A DNA stretch of 64,000 nt from Pseudomonadota bacterium (GCA_018830485.1 JAHJRQ010000012.1:248001-312000), one strand, 5' to 3'. Counted from the first letter of the stretch, positions 41,120 to 49,762 are shown. The notes: a model not told the origin generated them from the sequence alone. A program made the numbers and translations.

Positions 41120-41719
41120 CTAATCCACCACCGAAACAACTTTATGGCCGGCATCTTCCAGGGCGTCGATCGCTTTGTCCAACTCGCCCTTCTCCAACCT
41201 GAAACAATACAATTTCCGCCGCGAGGAATGACTTTCCGTTGCCACGCTGATTATCTCGCAACCGTGCGCCTTAATGATTCTGGTGACATCCTCGACCCCG
41301 CCGACCTTGCCGACCAAAACATCCAGCCTTGAGGAGTCGCGCAACAACCCCATCATATTAATAAAGGCGGAAAGCAAATCAATGGCGGTGATGATTCCCA
41401 CCAGTTTTTTCTTATCGAGAACCGGCAAGCCGCCGATTTTGTAATCGTGAATAAGGCGGGCGGCCTTTTCGATGCTGGCGTTGATATTAACGGTAATGGG
41501 GTTGAGCACCATTACCTCGTGCACATGGATGTCTTTTTCCCGTGAAGGGAAGGAATACTGCCGCAAATCGCTTTCCGTGATAAAGCCGACCAACTGGTCA
41601 TCCTCCACCACCGGCAGATGGCGGATGGAATGCTTTTTCATCAACGCCCCTGCTTGTTGCAGCAAAGCGTCCTTCCCGATGGTGATCAGATCTTTTTGCA
41701 TGCAGTTTTTTACTTTCAT
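41120..41719 (-). CDS. CBS-pair protein with C-terminal ACT-like domain
   Basis: 199-residue predicted sensor. Two CBS motifs occupy about 1-125 (HSIRHLPVVEDDQLVGFITESDLRQY and GGLPVLDKKKLVGIITAIDLLSAF). The C-terminal 70 residues (LDVLVGKVGGVEDVTRIIKAHGCEIISVATE) look like an ACT domain. Such proteins bind adenine nucleotides or amino acids and regulate partners; none is proven here. It is the first gene of the strand run with the COG1900 and LarE-like genes (43 nt gap), so it could sense SAM, methionine or energy status for them. Confidence 0.82.
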   Translation of the reverse strand: MKVKNCMQKDLITIGKDALLQQAGALMKKHSIRHLPVVEDDQLVGFITESDLRQYSFPSREKDIHVHEVMVLNPITVNINASIEKAARLIHDYKIGGLPVLDKKKLVGIITAIDLLSAFINMMGLLRDSSRLDVLVGKVGGVEDVTRIIKAHGCEIISVATESHSSRRKLYCFRLEKGELDKAIDALEDAGHKVVSVVD

Positions 41720-42052
41720 GATCCATCCGGTCCGGGAAGCTGTTGTTCGTTTTTTTCTCTCTCACGCTGAGACACTATGGGTTGCGGGTGCTGCAAAAAC
41801 AAGACAAAACCATTATCAAGTTTATACATTATCCACCCGGAGAAGCAAACAGTTAATCCCCTTGCCCGGCGACTTTCCCTTGAGAAAACAGCCTCCGGCA
41901 CAACGGAGAACTTTTCCCTTTTATTTTTCCTTGGATACGATTAGAAAGTCATTGTACCCAAAGGAAATTGCCTGAAATCCGAAACACCGCGCCGGAAACA
42001 GGACCTCCCCAAAACCGCTAGATATATAGAGCCCTCAAACCCCAACAATCCC
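41720..42052. other. Divergent spacer between CBS-ACT gene and pheA
   Basis: A 333-bp spacer with one plausible minus-strand promoter at 41821-41848. I see no plus-strand promoter, leader peptide or attenuator for pheA, no repeat and no small gene with a ribosome-binding site. Confidence 0.4.
41821..41848 (-). promoter_or_regulatory. Candidate promoter of the CBS-ACT/COG1900/LarE operon
   Basis: Minus strand: TTGCTT (41843-41848), 16-nt spacer, TATAAA (41821-41826). The leader would be about 95 nt. Confidence 0.5.
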
Positions 42053-43141
42053 ATGATGAAAGACAAAAAAGACCTCAGCCTTGCCGACGTTCGCCAAGAG
42101 ATCGATACCATAGACAGCCAGTTTCTGGAGCTTCTCAAAAAAAGGCTGCTCTGCGCCAAAAAAATCGGCGAACTCAAGGACCAAAACAACAAGGCAAAAT
42201 GGGATCCCTTGCGGGAACGGCAGATCTTCGAGCGGTTGCTGGCGGAAAACAATGGCGCGTTTCCCGAGGAGCCCCTGCTGAGCATCTTCCATGAAATCAT
42301 CACCACCTGCCGGCTCTCGCAAAAAAAGGCGGAAGTCGCCTACCTTGGACCCGAGGCGACCTTTTCCCATCTGGCCGGGGTGAAATACTTCGGACACGCC
42401 GCCACATATCTCCCCATGGAAACCATTGAGGATATCTTCGACGAGGTTGAGCGGGGCAGAACCCTGTACGGCATTGTTCCGGTGGAAAACTCCATTGAGG
42501 GGGCGGTCACCTCGACCCTGGACTCCTTCATCAAGTACAACGTCAAGATCTGCGGGGAATTAAACCTGGGCATCATCCACAACCTGGTCAACAAATCAGG
42601 CAACATGGATGACATCAAGCTGGTGGTTTCCCATCCGCAGCCCATTGCCCAGTGCCGGCAATGGCTGAAAAAACATCTTCCCAACGTTGCGATCCAAGAC
42701 GTTTTCAGCACCAGCGTCGCCGCGAAAATGGCGGCGGAAGACCCCAGCGTCGCGGCCATTGCCAGCTCGTTGGCCATCACGACATACCAGTTGCAGACCG
42801 TGGTCAAGGGAATCGAGGATTACCGGGGCAACACCACCCGCTTTCTGCTCATCGGCAAGGAGTCGCCCTCCAGAAGCGGCAAGGACAAAACTTCTCTGCT
42901 GGTCAGCCTCCTGGACCGGCCCGGCGCCTTAAACGACGCCCTGAGCATCCTGGCCGCGCGCTCCATCAACCTGACCCGGATCGAATCCCGCCCGGTCAAG
43001 GACGAACCGGGCCGGTACCTGTTTTTCATCGACATGCTGGGCCATCTGGAGGATGAGGTTGTCAGGGATGGTTGTGAAAAACTCAAGGAAATCTGCTCGT
43101 ATTTCGAATGGCTGGGCTCCTACCCTCGGGTAGGAGAGTAA
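42053..43141 (+). CDS. pheA: Bifunctional chorismate mutase / prephenate dehydratase
   Basis: P-protein of phenylalanine synthesis, 362 residues. Chorismate mutase domain (about 8-90; VRQEIDTIDSQFLELLKKRL), prephenate dehydratase domain (about 94-275; AYLGPEATFSHLA, VPVENSIEGAV, and the catalytic NTTRFLLIG), and ACT domain (about 283-355; ESRPVKDEPGRYLFFID) for phenylalanine feedback. The ATG has no clear Shine-Dalgarno site; two ATG codons are adjacent. It is monocistronic and converges with moaA. It draws on chorismate, also the precursor of the mqn pathway. Confidence 0.95.
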   Translation: MMKDKKDLSLADVRQEIDTIDSQFLELLKKRLLCAKKIGELKDQNNKAKWDPLRERQIFERLLAENNGAFPEEPLLSIFHEIITTCRLSQKKAEVAYLGPEATFSHLAGVKYFGHAATYLPMETIEDIFDEVERGRTLYGIVPVENSIEGAVTSTLDSFIKYNVKICGELNLGIIHNLVNKSGNMDDIKLVVSHPQPIAQCRQWLKKHLPNVAIQDVFSTSVAAKMAAEDPSVAAIASSLAITTYQLQTVVKGIEDYRGNTTRFLLIGKESPSRSGKDKTSLLVSLLDRPGALNDALSILAARSINLTRIESRPVKDEPGRYLFFIDMLGHLEDEVVRDGCEKLKEICSYFEWLGSYPRVGE

Positions 43142-43190
43142 ACAGGGCAAAGAAACAGCCGCCCAACCCCGTACTGCCTGCGCCGCTTTT

Positions 43191-44282
43191 TCACCCCCCT
43201 ATCCGCGACATCTGCCCGTGGCAGCTCCCCCCGCCCTCGGGGGAAATGGTATGCCCCTTCGGCTTGTTGAGGATGGCCGCGACGAGAAGCCCCCGGACCT
43301 CTTCATCGGTTGCCCCACTGCGCAGGCTTTTCCTGAGATCGGTCTCCTGATCGGATAAAAGACAGGAGCGCAACCTGCCTTCCGAGGTGAGCCGCAACCG
43401 GTTGCACCGGTCGCAAAAGTGGTGGCTGATGGGGCTGATAAAGCCTACACTGCCGGCAGCCCCGGCAAAACGGTAAATACGGGCAGGACCATCCATCCGC
43501 TTCGCCTCCACCGGCTCAAGCGGGCCCAAGGGCTTAAGGCGCTCCATGATTTCCTGGGAGCTGATGTATTTCCCCTTGTCCCAGAGGGCCGAAGCGCCAA
43601 TGGGCATGAACTCGATAAAGCGAATCTGCAGGGGCTCGGTAAGGGTCAGCCGGGCAAAATCGATGAACTCATCGTCGTTTACCCCCTTGAGCGCAACAAT
43701 ATTCAGCTTGATCGGGGAAAAGCCAAGCTCCCTGGCCTTGCTGATTCCGGCCCAGACCCTGGCAAAGGCGTCCACCCCGGTGATCTGCCGGAAACGCTCC
43801 GGCCGCAGGGTATCAAGACTGATATTCAGCTTGCGGATCCCGGCTTTTTGCAAGGCCTCGGCATAATCGGCCAGCAAGACGCCGTTGGTGGTGAGACGGA
43901 TGTCGGCGAGGCCAGGAATTTCGGCGAGCGCCTTGATAAAGATGAGCACATCCCGCCGCACCAAGGGTTCGCCGCCGGTCAGCCGGACTTTTTCAATGCC
44001 GAGCGAAACGGCAATGCGCACTACGCGGAGAATCTCTTCATAGCTCAACAGCTCCTCGCTTGCCAACTTTATCTGCCCATCCTGCGGTGTGCAGTACTGG
44101 CAGCGGAGATTGCAGTGATCGGTAAGGGATATCCGCAGATAGCTGATGGAACGGGCAAACATGTCCGTCAACAGCTCACCCCGGGGTTGACCGGGGTGAG
44201 CCGGATCAGGCGGGGTGACGGACGCTTCCGGCTGCTCTGGCCTATGCTGTTCGTGTTTGATTGCCATGCTCGTCTTGCGCAT
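43191..44282 (-). CDS. moaA: GTP 3',8-cyclase (molybdenum cofactor)
   Basis: Radical SAM enzyme of molybdopterin synthesis. The product has CNLRCQYC (Cys57, Cys61, Cys64), GGEPLVRRDV, the second cluster site CDRCNRLRLTSEGRLRSCL and the essential C-terminal Gly-Gly. It carries about 40 extra residues before the radical SAM domain, rich in Pro, Gln and His; Met6 (44267) or Met41 (44162) could be the real start, as no strong ribosome-binding site is seen. No other moa or moe genes are adjacent. A palindromic repeat element begins 7 nt upstream of the start. Confidence 0.93.
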   Translation of the reverse strand: MRKTSMAIKHEQHRPEQPEASVTPPDPAHPGQPRGELLTDMFARSISYLRISLTDHCNLRCQYCTPQDGQIKLASEELLSYEEILRVVRIAVSLGIEKVRLTGGEPLVRRDVLIFIKALAEIPGLADIRLTTNGVLLADYAEALQKAGIRKLNISLDTLRPERFRQITGVDAFARVWAGISKARELGFSPIKLNIVALKGVNDDEFIDFARLTLTEPLQIRFIEFMPIGASALWDKGKYISSQEIMERLKPLGPLEPVEAKRMDGPARIYRFAGAAGSVGFISPISHHFCDRCNRLRLTSEGRLRSCLLSDQETDLRKSLRSGATDEEVRGLLVAAILNKPKGHTISPEGGGSCHGQMSRIGG

Positions 44283-44288
44283 TAATTT

Positions 44289-44424
44289 AAGGGAACCTTA
44301 AAAAAATCGTGTTGAATATGTTTTCCGTCATACCGGCGAAAGCCGGTATCCACTAATTTCTGGGGTTCTTCAAAAAACTGGACACCGGTTTTCACCGGTG
44401 TGACGAATTTTGCAAGGTTCCCTC
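44289..44424. repeat. MITE-like dyad element with two GAAA-loop hairpins
   Basis: About 135 bp. Terminal inverted repeats GGGAACCTT (44291-44299) and AAGGTTCCC (44414-44422). Inside, TACCGGC-GAAA-GCCGGTA (44331-44348) and, in opposite orientation, ACACCGGT-TTTC-ACCGGTGT (44382-44401) form two hairpins. The halves are mirror-related: each arm reads repeat, CGT, hairpin. The hairpin unit resembles the dispersed REP/dRS3-like repeats of proteobacteria. It lies between moaA and tsaD; the rest of this spacer to 44628 holds no recognised feature. Confidence 0.75.
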
Positions 44425-44628
44425 AAAAGTTGCCGACAGGAAAGATCGTCCTGGAGCGACGCCCTTTCGGCTGTCCGGATGAAATCGTCCGCGCCGCTTG
44501 CATCAATCTTTGATTTTTTCCGGCTTTCCTGCTACATAATGAGGACGTCAGACTACGACGCATGGAAGCATTCGTCAATCGTCATTTATGCATTCCCTCC
44601 TTAAAATTCACCCCGGGAAAAACCGTTT

Positions 44629-45693
44629 ATGCTCATCCTCGGCATTGAAAGCTCCTGCGATGAAACCGCAGCGGCGGTTCTGCGCGACGGCCGCATCCTG
44701 CTGAGCAATGTCGTCAACTCCCAGGTGGCCGTGCATAGCCCCTACGGCGGGGTGGTTCCCGAGCTTGCCTCCCGCAAGCATCTGGAAAACATCTATCCGG
44801 TGGTGGAGGCGGCCCTCGCCCAGGCAGGCGTAGGCCTGGACGATCTTGACGGAGTAGCCGTCACCCAGGGTCCGGGCCTGGTCGGCGCGCTGCTCATCGG
44901 CCTTTCCTTTGCCAAGGCTGTTTCCGCTGTAAAGGGTATCCCCCATGTGGGGGTAGACCATATTGTCGGCCATCTCCTCTCCCCTTTCCTGGAGCAGGAC
45001 CAGCCGGAATTCCCCTATATCGCCCTGGTTGCCTCGGGAGGACATTCCAGCATCTTCCTGGTACATGACCACACCACCAGCCAACCCCTGGGCAGAACCC
45101 GTGATGATGCGGCAGGCGAGGCCTTTGACAAGGTGGGCAAGATTCTTGGCCTCGAATACCCCGGCGGGCCGGTGATCAGCCGTTTGGCCGAGCAAGGAAA
45201 CCCCGCGGCAATCCCCTTTCCCCGGGCCTGGCTTGGGCATGACAGCCTCGATTTCAGCTTCAGCGGCCTAAAAACCTCGGTGGCCAACTATGTCCACCAA
45301 CACCGGCAGAAAAACGAACCGTTCCATATCCCCGATGTTTGCGCCTCTTTCCAGGAAGCCGTGGTGGAGGTCCTCTGCGAAAAGGCGCTCACGGCGGCGA
45401 GGATGCACGGGATCTCCACCGTTGCCCTGGCCGGTGGCGTGGCGGCCAATGCCCGCTTGCGCGCCGTTCTCCAGGATCTCGGCGCCCAACGGGGCATAAA
45501 AATCTTCATGCCCTCCCTGGCGCTGTGCACGGACAATGCCGCAATGATCGCCCTGGCAGGATTTTATCATTTTGCCGAAAAGGCCACGACCTCGTTTGAA
45601 ACCGATGCCTATTCCCGCTCGCCGATCCTCCATCCCGGCCCGCTTTCCGGCGGAGATTCGCCGGCTCCGCCAACGGTCCGCGCCGCACCATGA
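44629..45693 (+). CDS. tsaD: tRNA N6-adenosine threonylcarbamoyltransferase
   Basis: Universal enzyme adding the threonylcarbamoyl group to A37 of ANN-decoding tRNAs. The 354-residue product starts MLILGIESSCDETAAAVL, has HSPYGGVVPELASRKH, the metal-binding HIVGH, ALVASGGHSS and ALAGGVAANARLR. A Pro-rich tail of about 20 residues extends the C-terminus beyond the usual end. It overlaps the DUF2062 gene by 4 nt, and rsmA follows, so tRNA and rRNA modification genes share a transcript. Confidence 0.95.
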   Translation: MLILGIESSCDETAAAVLRDGRILLSNVVNSQVAVHSPYGGVVPELASRKHLENIYPVVEAALAQAGVGLDDLDGVAVTQGPGLVGALLIGLSFAKAVSAVKGIPHVGVDHIVGHLLSPFLEQDQPEFPYIALVASGGHSSIFLVHDHTTSQPLGRTRDDAAGEAFDKVGKILGLEYPGGPVISRLAEQGNPAAIPFPRAWLGHDSLDFSFSGLKTSVANYVHQHRQKNEPFHIPDVCASFQEAVVEVLCEKALTAARMHGISTVALAGGVAANARLRAVLQDLGAQRGIKIFMPSLALCTDNAAMIALAGFYHFAEKATTSFETDAYSRSPILHPGPLSGGDSPAPPTVRAAP

Positions 45694-46190
45694 ACCCCAA
45701 CCGCGCCGCAAAATACTATTACCTGAAATTTCTCCGCCTGCAGGGAGACCCGCATTCCCTGGCCCTGGGTGTGGCTATAGGGCTCTTTGTCGGCATAACC
45801 CCGACCATCCCCCTGCACACCGCGCTCATCGTCACCCTTGCCTGGCCCCTGCGCGGAAACATCCTTGCCGCCCTGATCGCGTCCATGGCGGTCAGCAATC
45901 CCCTTACCTGGCTGCCGCAATATTACTTTTCCTGGCTACTGGGAAACTGGCTGCTTCCCGGGCGTCTTTCCTGGGACCGCATCCAGGAGCTGCTGGGGAT
46001 GTTCTCCTCGGACGCGAGCTTCCGGGAAAACCTTGCCCGCCTCGGGCAGATGGGCCTTGAAGCGGTTGCGGTCATGCTGGCCGGCGGAGTTCTGCTGGCG
46101 ATCCCCTTTACCTGTGCCGGATATATTCTCGCCTTTAAATTTTTCCGCGCCCTCCGCAAAAAGAGGCAAGAAAAACACATCCTTACATGA
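45690..46190 (+). CDS. DUF2062 membrane protein
   Basis: 166-residue inner-membrane protein with three to four hydrophobic helices. The signature LALGVAIGLFVGITPTIPLHTALIVTLAWPLRGN with AVSNPLTWLPQYYF defines DUF2062, a family of unknown function sometimes fused to glycosyltransferases. The C-terminus is Lys/Arg-rich. It overlaps tsaD by ATGA and is 6 nt before rsmA. Nothing in the sequence defines its role. Confidence 0.85.
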   Translation: MNPNRAAKYYYLKFLRLQGDPHSLALGVAIGLFVGITPTIPLHTALIVTLAWPLRGNILAALIASMAVSNPLTWLPQYYFSWLLGNWLLPGRLSWDRIQELLGMFSSDASFRENLARLGQMGLEAVAVMLAGGVLLAIPFTCAGYILAFKFFRALRKKRQEKHILT

Positions 46191-46196
46191 GACCCA

Positions 46197-47066
46197 ATGA
46201 GCAACGACCTTCCCATAAAAAAAATTCTCTCCCAGCACCAACTGGCCCCCAGCAAAAAACTGGGGCAGAATTTCCTGGTTCACCGGCAGACCGCGGAACG
46301 CATTGTCGCGCTCTCGGGCGTCACCCCGGAGGATTCTGTTCTGGAGCTTGGCGTGGGCCTGGGCTCCCTGACCCTGCCCCTGGCCGATAGGGTCAAGCAG
46401 GTCTTCGGCCTGGAGCTTGACGCCGGGATCATTGCCTACCATCAGGAGCGCCAGGATCTGCCCGCCAACGTCACCCTCATCCACCAGGATCTGCTCAAGG
46501 CCGACTTCGCCGCGCTTGCAGCCCAGACCAATGGCCCCCTGAAAATCCTGGCCAACCTACCCTACTCCATCTCCAACCTGCTTCTTTTCAAGCTCGTCGA
46601 AAACCACGAATCCCTGGACCGGGCCGTGCTCATGCTGCAAAAAGAGGTGGGCCAGCGGATTACCGCCCGGGTGGGCTCCAAGGAATACGGGGTGCTCTCC
46701 GTCCTGCTCGCCGGCTGCGCCTCGGTGGAAACCATCATGCAGGTGGGTCCCGGCCAGTTTCACCCGCGGCCCAAGGTGGATTCAGTGGTGGTGCGGATCA
46801 CCTTCCGCCCGATCCCGTCAAGGGTGGCACAGCTCCCCCCCCATGACCGCAAACTGCTCCGACGCATCGTCAACGCCGCCTTTGGCCAACGGCGCAAAAC
46901 CCTGCGCAACTCCCTAAGCGCCGGCATGATCAACGGCTTGTCGCGGGAGCAAATGGCCGCCCTGCTCAGCCAATCGGGGATCAATCCGGAAACCCGGGCG
47001 GAACGGCTGACCCTCGAGGATTTTGTCCGCCTGACCAATGCCGTGGCCGCCTGCCCCCCGGGCTGA
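46197..47066 (+). CDS. rsmA: 16S rRNA dimethyladenosine transferase
   Basis: KsgA-type methyltransferase dimethylating two adjacent adenosines in helix 45 of 16S rRNA. The 289-residue product has KKLGQNFLVHRQTAERIVAL, the SAM motif VLELGVGLGSLTLPLA, catalytic NLPYSISN, and the C-terminal HPRPKVDSVVVRI and FGQRRKTLRNSL. Full length. It lies in the tsaD-DUF2062-rsmA-ADH run. Confidence 0.95.
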   Translation: MSNDLPIKKILSQHQLAPSKKLGQNFLVHRQTAERIVALSGVTPEDSVLELGVGLGSLTLPLADRVKQVFGLELDAGIIAYHQERQDLPANVTLIHQDLLKADFAALAAQTNGPLKILANLPYSISNLLLFKLVENHESLDRAVLMLQKEVGQRITARVGSKEYGVLSVLLAGCASVETIMQVGPGQFHPRPKVDSVVVRITFRPIPSRVAQLPPHDRKLLRRIVNAAFGQRRKTLRNSLSAGMINGLSREQMAALLSQSGINPETRAERLTLEDFVRLTNAVAACPPG

Positions 47067-47072
47067 TTTGCC

Positions 47073-48236
47073 ATGCGAGACTTTGTTTTTCACAACTCAA
47101 CCACGATCATCTTCGGCCGAAACATCCTTGGACAGGCAGGCGGAAAAACCGCCGCCCTTGGCGTCAAAGCCTTGCTGGTCTCAGGCGGAGAGAGTCTGAA
47201 AAGGCTCGGGGTGCATCGGATTGTCCGTCACTCCCTGGATCAAGCCGGGATCGAAGTTACCGAACATGCAGGCGTACAACCAAACCCAATTCTACGCCAC
47301 GTCCAACAGGGCATTGCCCTTGCGCAAAAAAACAGGATCGAGGTCGTTGTCGCCCTGGGAGGCGGCAGCGTCATTGACAGCGCCAAAGCCATTGCCGCCG
47401 GAGCCTTGGCCAGCCACGACGTCTGGGGATTTTTCAAGGGAAAGAAAAGCATCAAGAACGCCCTGCCGGTTGTCGCCGTGCCCACTGTCGCCGGCTCCGG
47501 CTCGGAAACCAACAACGGCATGGTGCTCACCAACGGGGCAACCGGGCAGAAGATCGGCATCGGCAACCGGCATCTCTGCCCGAAAATCGCCATCCTGGAC
47601 CCCACCGTCACCTTCAGCGTTCCGCCCACCACCACCGCCTTCGGGGCAGTGGACGCCTTCAGCCATCTGCTTGAGTTCTACCTGAACCGGGAAGAGTCCT
47701 TCTCCCCCTTGCAGGACCACTACAGCGCCGGACTCATGCAAACCCTGATGCAAGCCTGCAAAACAGCCTTGGCCAACCCCTTGGATTACCAGAGCCGGGC
47801 CGAGCTCCTCTGGGCAAGCAGTCTGGCCCTCAACGGCATCAGCGCGGCAGGCCTGGGCCGGGTCGGCTTTCCCTTCCACCTGATCGAACACTCCCTCAGC
47901 GCCATGCACGACATCCCCCACGGCGCTGGCCTCGCGGCCATCCTGCCGGGAGCCATGGCGTATGGCGCCAGGAAAAACCCGGCCCGCCAAGCCCTTTTTG
48001 CCGTCCAGGTTTTTGGACTTGAGGCCGCGGATCAGCGCCTCCTTGCCCGGGAAGGGATCCGTCTTTTCCGGCAATGGCTGCAAACAATAGCCGTCCCCAC
48101 CTCATTGGCCGACCTGGGTCTCTCGCACAAGGATATCCCCGCCCTGGCCGAAAACACCAGGGCGCAGGCACGGCTGTGGCGGCTCAGCGAGTATCCGCCG
48201 GAGATTGTGGAGGCAATTCTGCAGGAGTGTCTTTAA
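47073..48236 (+). CDS. Iron-containing alcohol dehydrogenase
   Basis: Group III metal-dependent alcohol dehydrogenase of 387 residues. NAD-binding GGGSVIDSAKAIAAGA, PTVAGSGSETNNGMVLT, and metal ligands in DAFSHLLEFYLN, HSLSAMHDIPHGAGLAAILPGAM mark the family. NADP(H)-preferring butanol-type dehydrogenases look similar. Substrate is unknown; ethanol or longer aldehydes are likely for an anaerobe. Its last 53 nt overlap the 3' end of the convergent DUF3108 gene. Confidence 0.9.
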   Translation: MRDFVFHNSTTIIFGRNILGQAGGKTAALGVKALLVSGGESLKRLGVHRIVRHSLDQAGIEVTEHAGVQPNPILRHVQQGIALAQKNRIEVVVALGGGSVIDSAKAIAAGALASHDVWGFFKGKKSIKNALPVVAVPTVAGSGSETNNGMVLTNGATGQKIGIGNRHLCPKIAILDPTVTFSVPPTTTAFGAVDAFSHLLEFYLNREESFSPLQDHYSAGLMQTLMQACKTALANPLDYQSRAELLWASSLALNGISAAGLGRVGFPFHLIEHSLSAMHDIPHGAGLAAILPGAMAYGARKNPARQALFAVQVFGLEAADQRLLAREGIRLFRQWLQTIAVPTSLADLGLSHKDIPALAENTRAQARLWRLSEYPPEIVEAILQECL

Positions 48237-49116
48237 CGATAAAATGTCCGGAAGGCCCTGTGTATTCGACCAGTTCCGCGGTCAAGGAGCCGATGATAAT
48301 CTTCGCCTGAATTCTGGTGGGGATTCGCCAGGCATCGTCGGTGAGCCAGACCAACGGATCCCCTATCTTTTCATACAGCCCCTTGAACTTCAGGTGCGGC
48401 TGGACCTTGAGGGTCTTTTTCTTTCCCAGCACGCTTTCCCGTTCTTCCTTTCCCTCCACCGTAACGACCACCTCATGCCGCTTTTTATCGGCAAAGGTGG
48501 GAACGATCATCGGGTAATCCCCGGCAAACGACAACGCCCGCATGAAGAAAAACGAGGAAAACTCGTTATGCATCGGGCCATCGAGCTGGTAGACATCTGC
48601 CGGCTCGTTATTTTTACGATAGGAGACCCGAAAATTTTCCTGATCATAGAGGGTAAGCTTGCTGTTAACCCGACGCCCCTCCTTCTGCTGCATTTCATGG
48701 CGGCGGGGCAACCGCATCCGCCCCTGCACGATGGTGCGGAACGTATCCTCCACCGGGTAGAACACCTCGAGCAGCCCCGCACTCCTTGCGGTAAGATCAA
48801 GGGAAAACGTCTCCGGCCTGTCCGCGACGGTATTGATCCGCATAACCAGTTCCCCCGCCGTAATGCCAAGCCAACTGACCGTGTAGCGCAGTGTCTCCCC
48901 TCCGGCATAGGCGGTTTGCAGCAACGCCTCGTCTGGGGAGGTGCCGGGATATGCCCCGGTCGCACGGGGGGACGAAGCACGCACGACAAGAAAACCATCG
49001 GCATCGATTAATGCCTCGCCCCGGGCAAGGAGAGGCACAAGCAGAAAACAGAGCAGACAGACAAGGATCATGCCCCCCCGGAAATTGGAGATATTTTCCA
49101 CCGTCACTCTGTGCAT
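48184..49116 (-). CDS. DUF3108 exported protein
   Basis: Protein of about 310 residues with an N-terminal export signal (about 16-35, MILVCLLCFLLVPLLARG). The following beta-rich domain has ETLRYTVSWLGITAGELVMRI, DLTARSAGLLEVFYPVEDTFRTIV and KKTLKVQPHLKFKGLYEKIGDPLVWLTDD, typical of DUF3108, a periplasmic or outer-membrane family of unknown function. The ATG at 49116 has GAGG at 5 nt; Met16 (49071) is an alternative. Its 3' end overlaps the convergent ADH gene by 53 nt. Confidence 0.82.
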   Translation of the reverse strand: MHRVTVENISNFRGGMILVCLLCFLLVPLLARGEALIDADGFLVVRASSPRATGAYPGTSPDEALLQTAYAGGETLRYTVSWLGITAGELVMRINTVADRPETFSLDLTARSAGLLEVFYPVEDTFRTIVQGRMRLPRRHEMQQKEGRRVNSKLTLYDQENFRVSYRKNNEPADVYQLDGPMHNEFSSFFFMRALSFAGDYPMIVPTFADKKRHEVVVTVEGKEERESVLGKKKTLKVQPHLKFKGLYEKIGDPLVWLTDDAWRIPTRIQAKIIIGSLTAELVEYTGPSGHFIVKDTPAELPPQSPADTR

Positions 49117-49278
49117 GGAAGCCTCGCCCAAAAAAGAGTACCGCATGATTGGCATCTTCATTTTTTTGCTGTTTTCACCTAACTTTTTTATGGTACATAG
49201 GTACGATACCATCGTCAACGCGGCAAACCAACAACGCAGATGCACGCCTCATCGAAAAAAAAACAAAGAGAAGCACCC

Positions 49279-49629
49279 ATGTCCGCCACAACCATGAAAC
49301 AGTATGGCCAATTTACCGCCATCATGCACAGGGAATACGAACGCGCGGTGAAAAAAATACGGGAAGAATTATCACAGGGCCGGACATATGACCATGCCTG
49401 TGACACCCTCACCGACATCAGCCCGGAGATACGGACTTTCGTCAAGGAAGATTTTCTCAAAATCATCATCGCGGAAGAACATTTCGGAGCGGGGATCGAC
49501 ATCTCCGACATCGCCATGTTCCTTGAGCTTCCCTACGAAAAAGTTCAATCAGCCAGGCAGTCCCTCCTCAACGACATGGCGCGGGAAACCCAATGCAGTT
49601 TGCAACTCCAGGAAAAAAAAATCAACTGA
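49279..49629 (+). CDS. Small hypothetical protein
   Basis: A 116-residue soluble, mostly helical and charged product I cannot place in a family. It has no signal or membrane segment. The middle (YDHACDTLTDISPEIRTFVKEDFLKIIIAEEHFG) and the later FLELPYEKVQSARQSLL look like consecutive amphipathic helices, the latter possibly a helix-turn-helix-like end. An upstream in-frame ATG at 49240 is possible; the one at 49279 has AGAGAAG nearby. Codon use resembles that of neighbours, so it is probably real. It lies alone between divergent DUF3108 and convergent ZraP genes. Confidence 0.55.
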   Translation: MSATTMKQYGQFTAIMHREYERAVKKIREELSQGRTYDHACDTLTDISPEIRTFVKEDFLKIIIAEEHFGAGIDISDIAMFLELPYEKVQSARQSLLNDMARETQCSLQLQEKKIN

Positions 49630-49650
49630 CATCACGCCGGGCACAACAGA

Positions 49651-49680
49651 ACCCCCTCTCGGCCAAGCCGCAGGGGGGGT
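49651..49680 (+). terminator. Hairpin after the small hypothetical gene
   Basis: ACCCCC...CGGC (49651-49662) pairs with GCCG...GGGGGT (49667-49680) with a bulge. It follows the gene by about 20 nt, but no U-tract follows on the plus strand, so it is a weak candidate. Confidence 0.4.
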
Positions 49681-49699
49681 AAAACTCCGAATGGCGGAC

Positions 49700-49734
49700 A
49701 AAAAAATAGGCGGGCCTCACTCTTGAAGCCCGCC
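49700..49734 (-). terminator. Intrinsic terminator after the ZraP-like gene
   Basis: GGCGGGCCTCA (49709-49719) and TGAAGCCCGCC (49724-49734) pair with one mismatch around a 4-nt loop. On the minus strand the stem runs into TATTTTTTG. Confidence 0.85.
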
Positions 49735-49762
49735 CGGAATCAGAAAAACCGCTCAGCGCATG

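Noticed and set aside
44289-44424. CRISPR-like repeat
   Set aside because: There are only two hairpin units, in opposite orientation and with different sequence, flanked by terminal inverted repeats; no spacers or cas genes occur.
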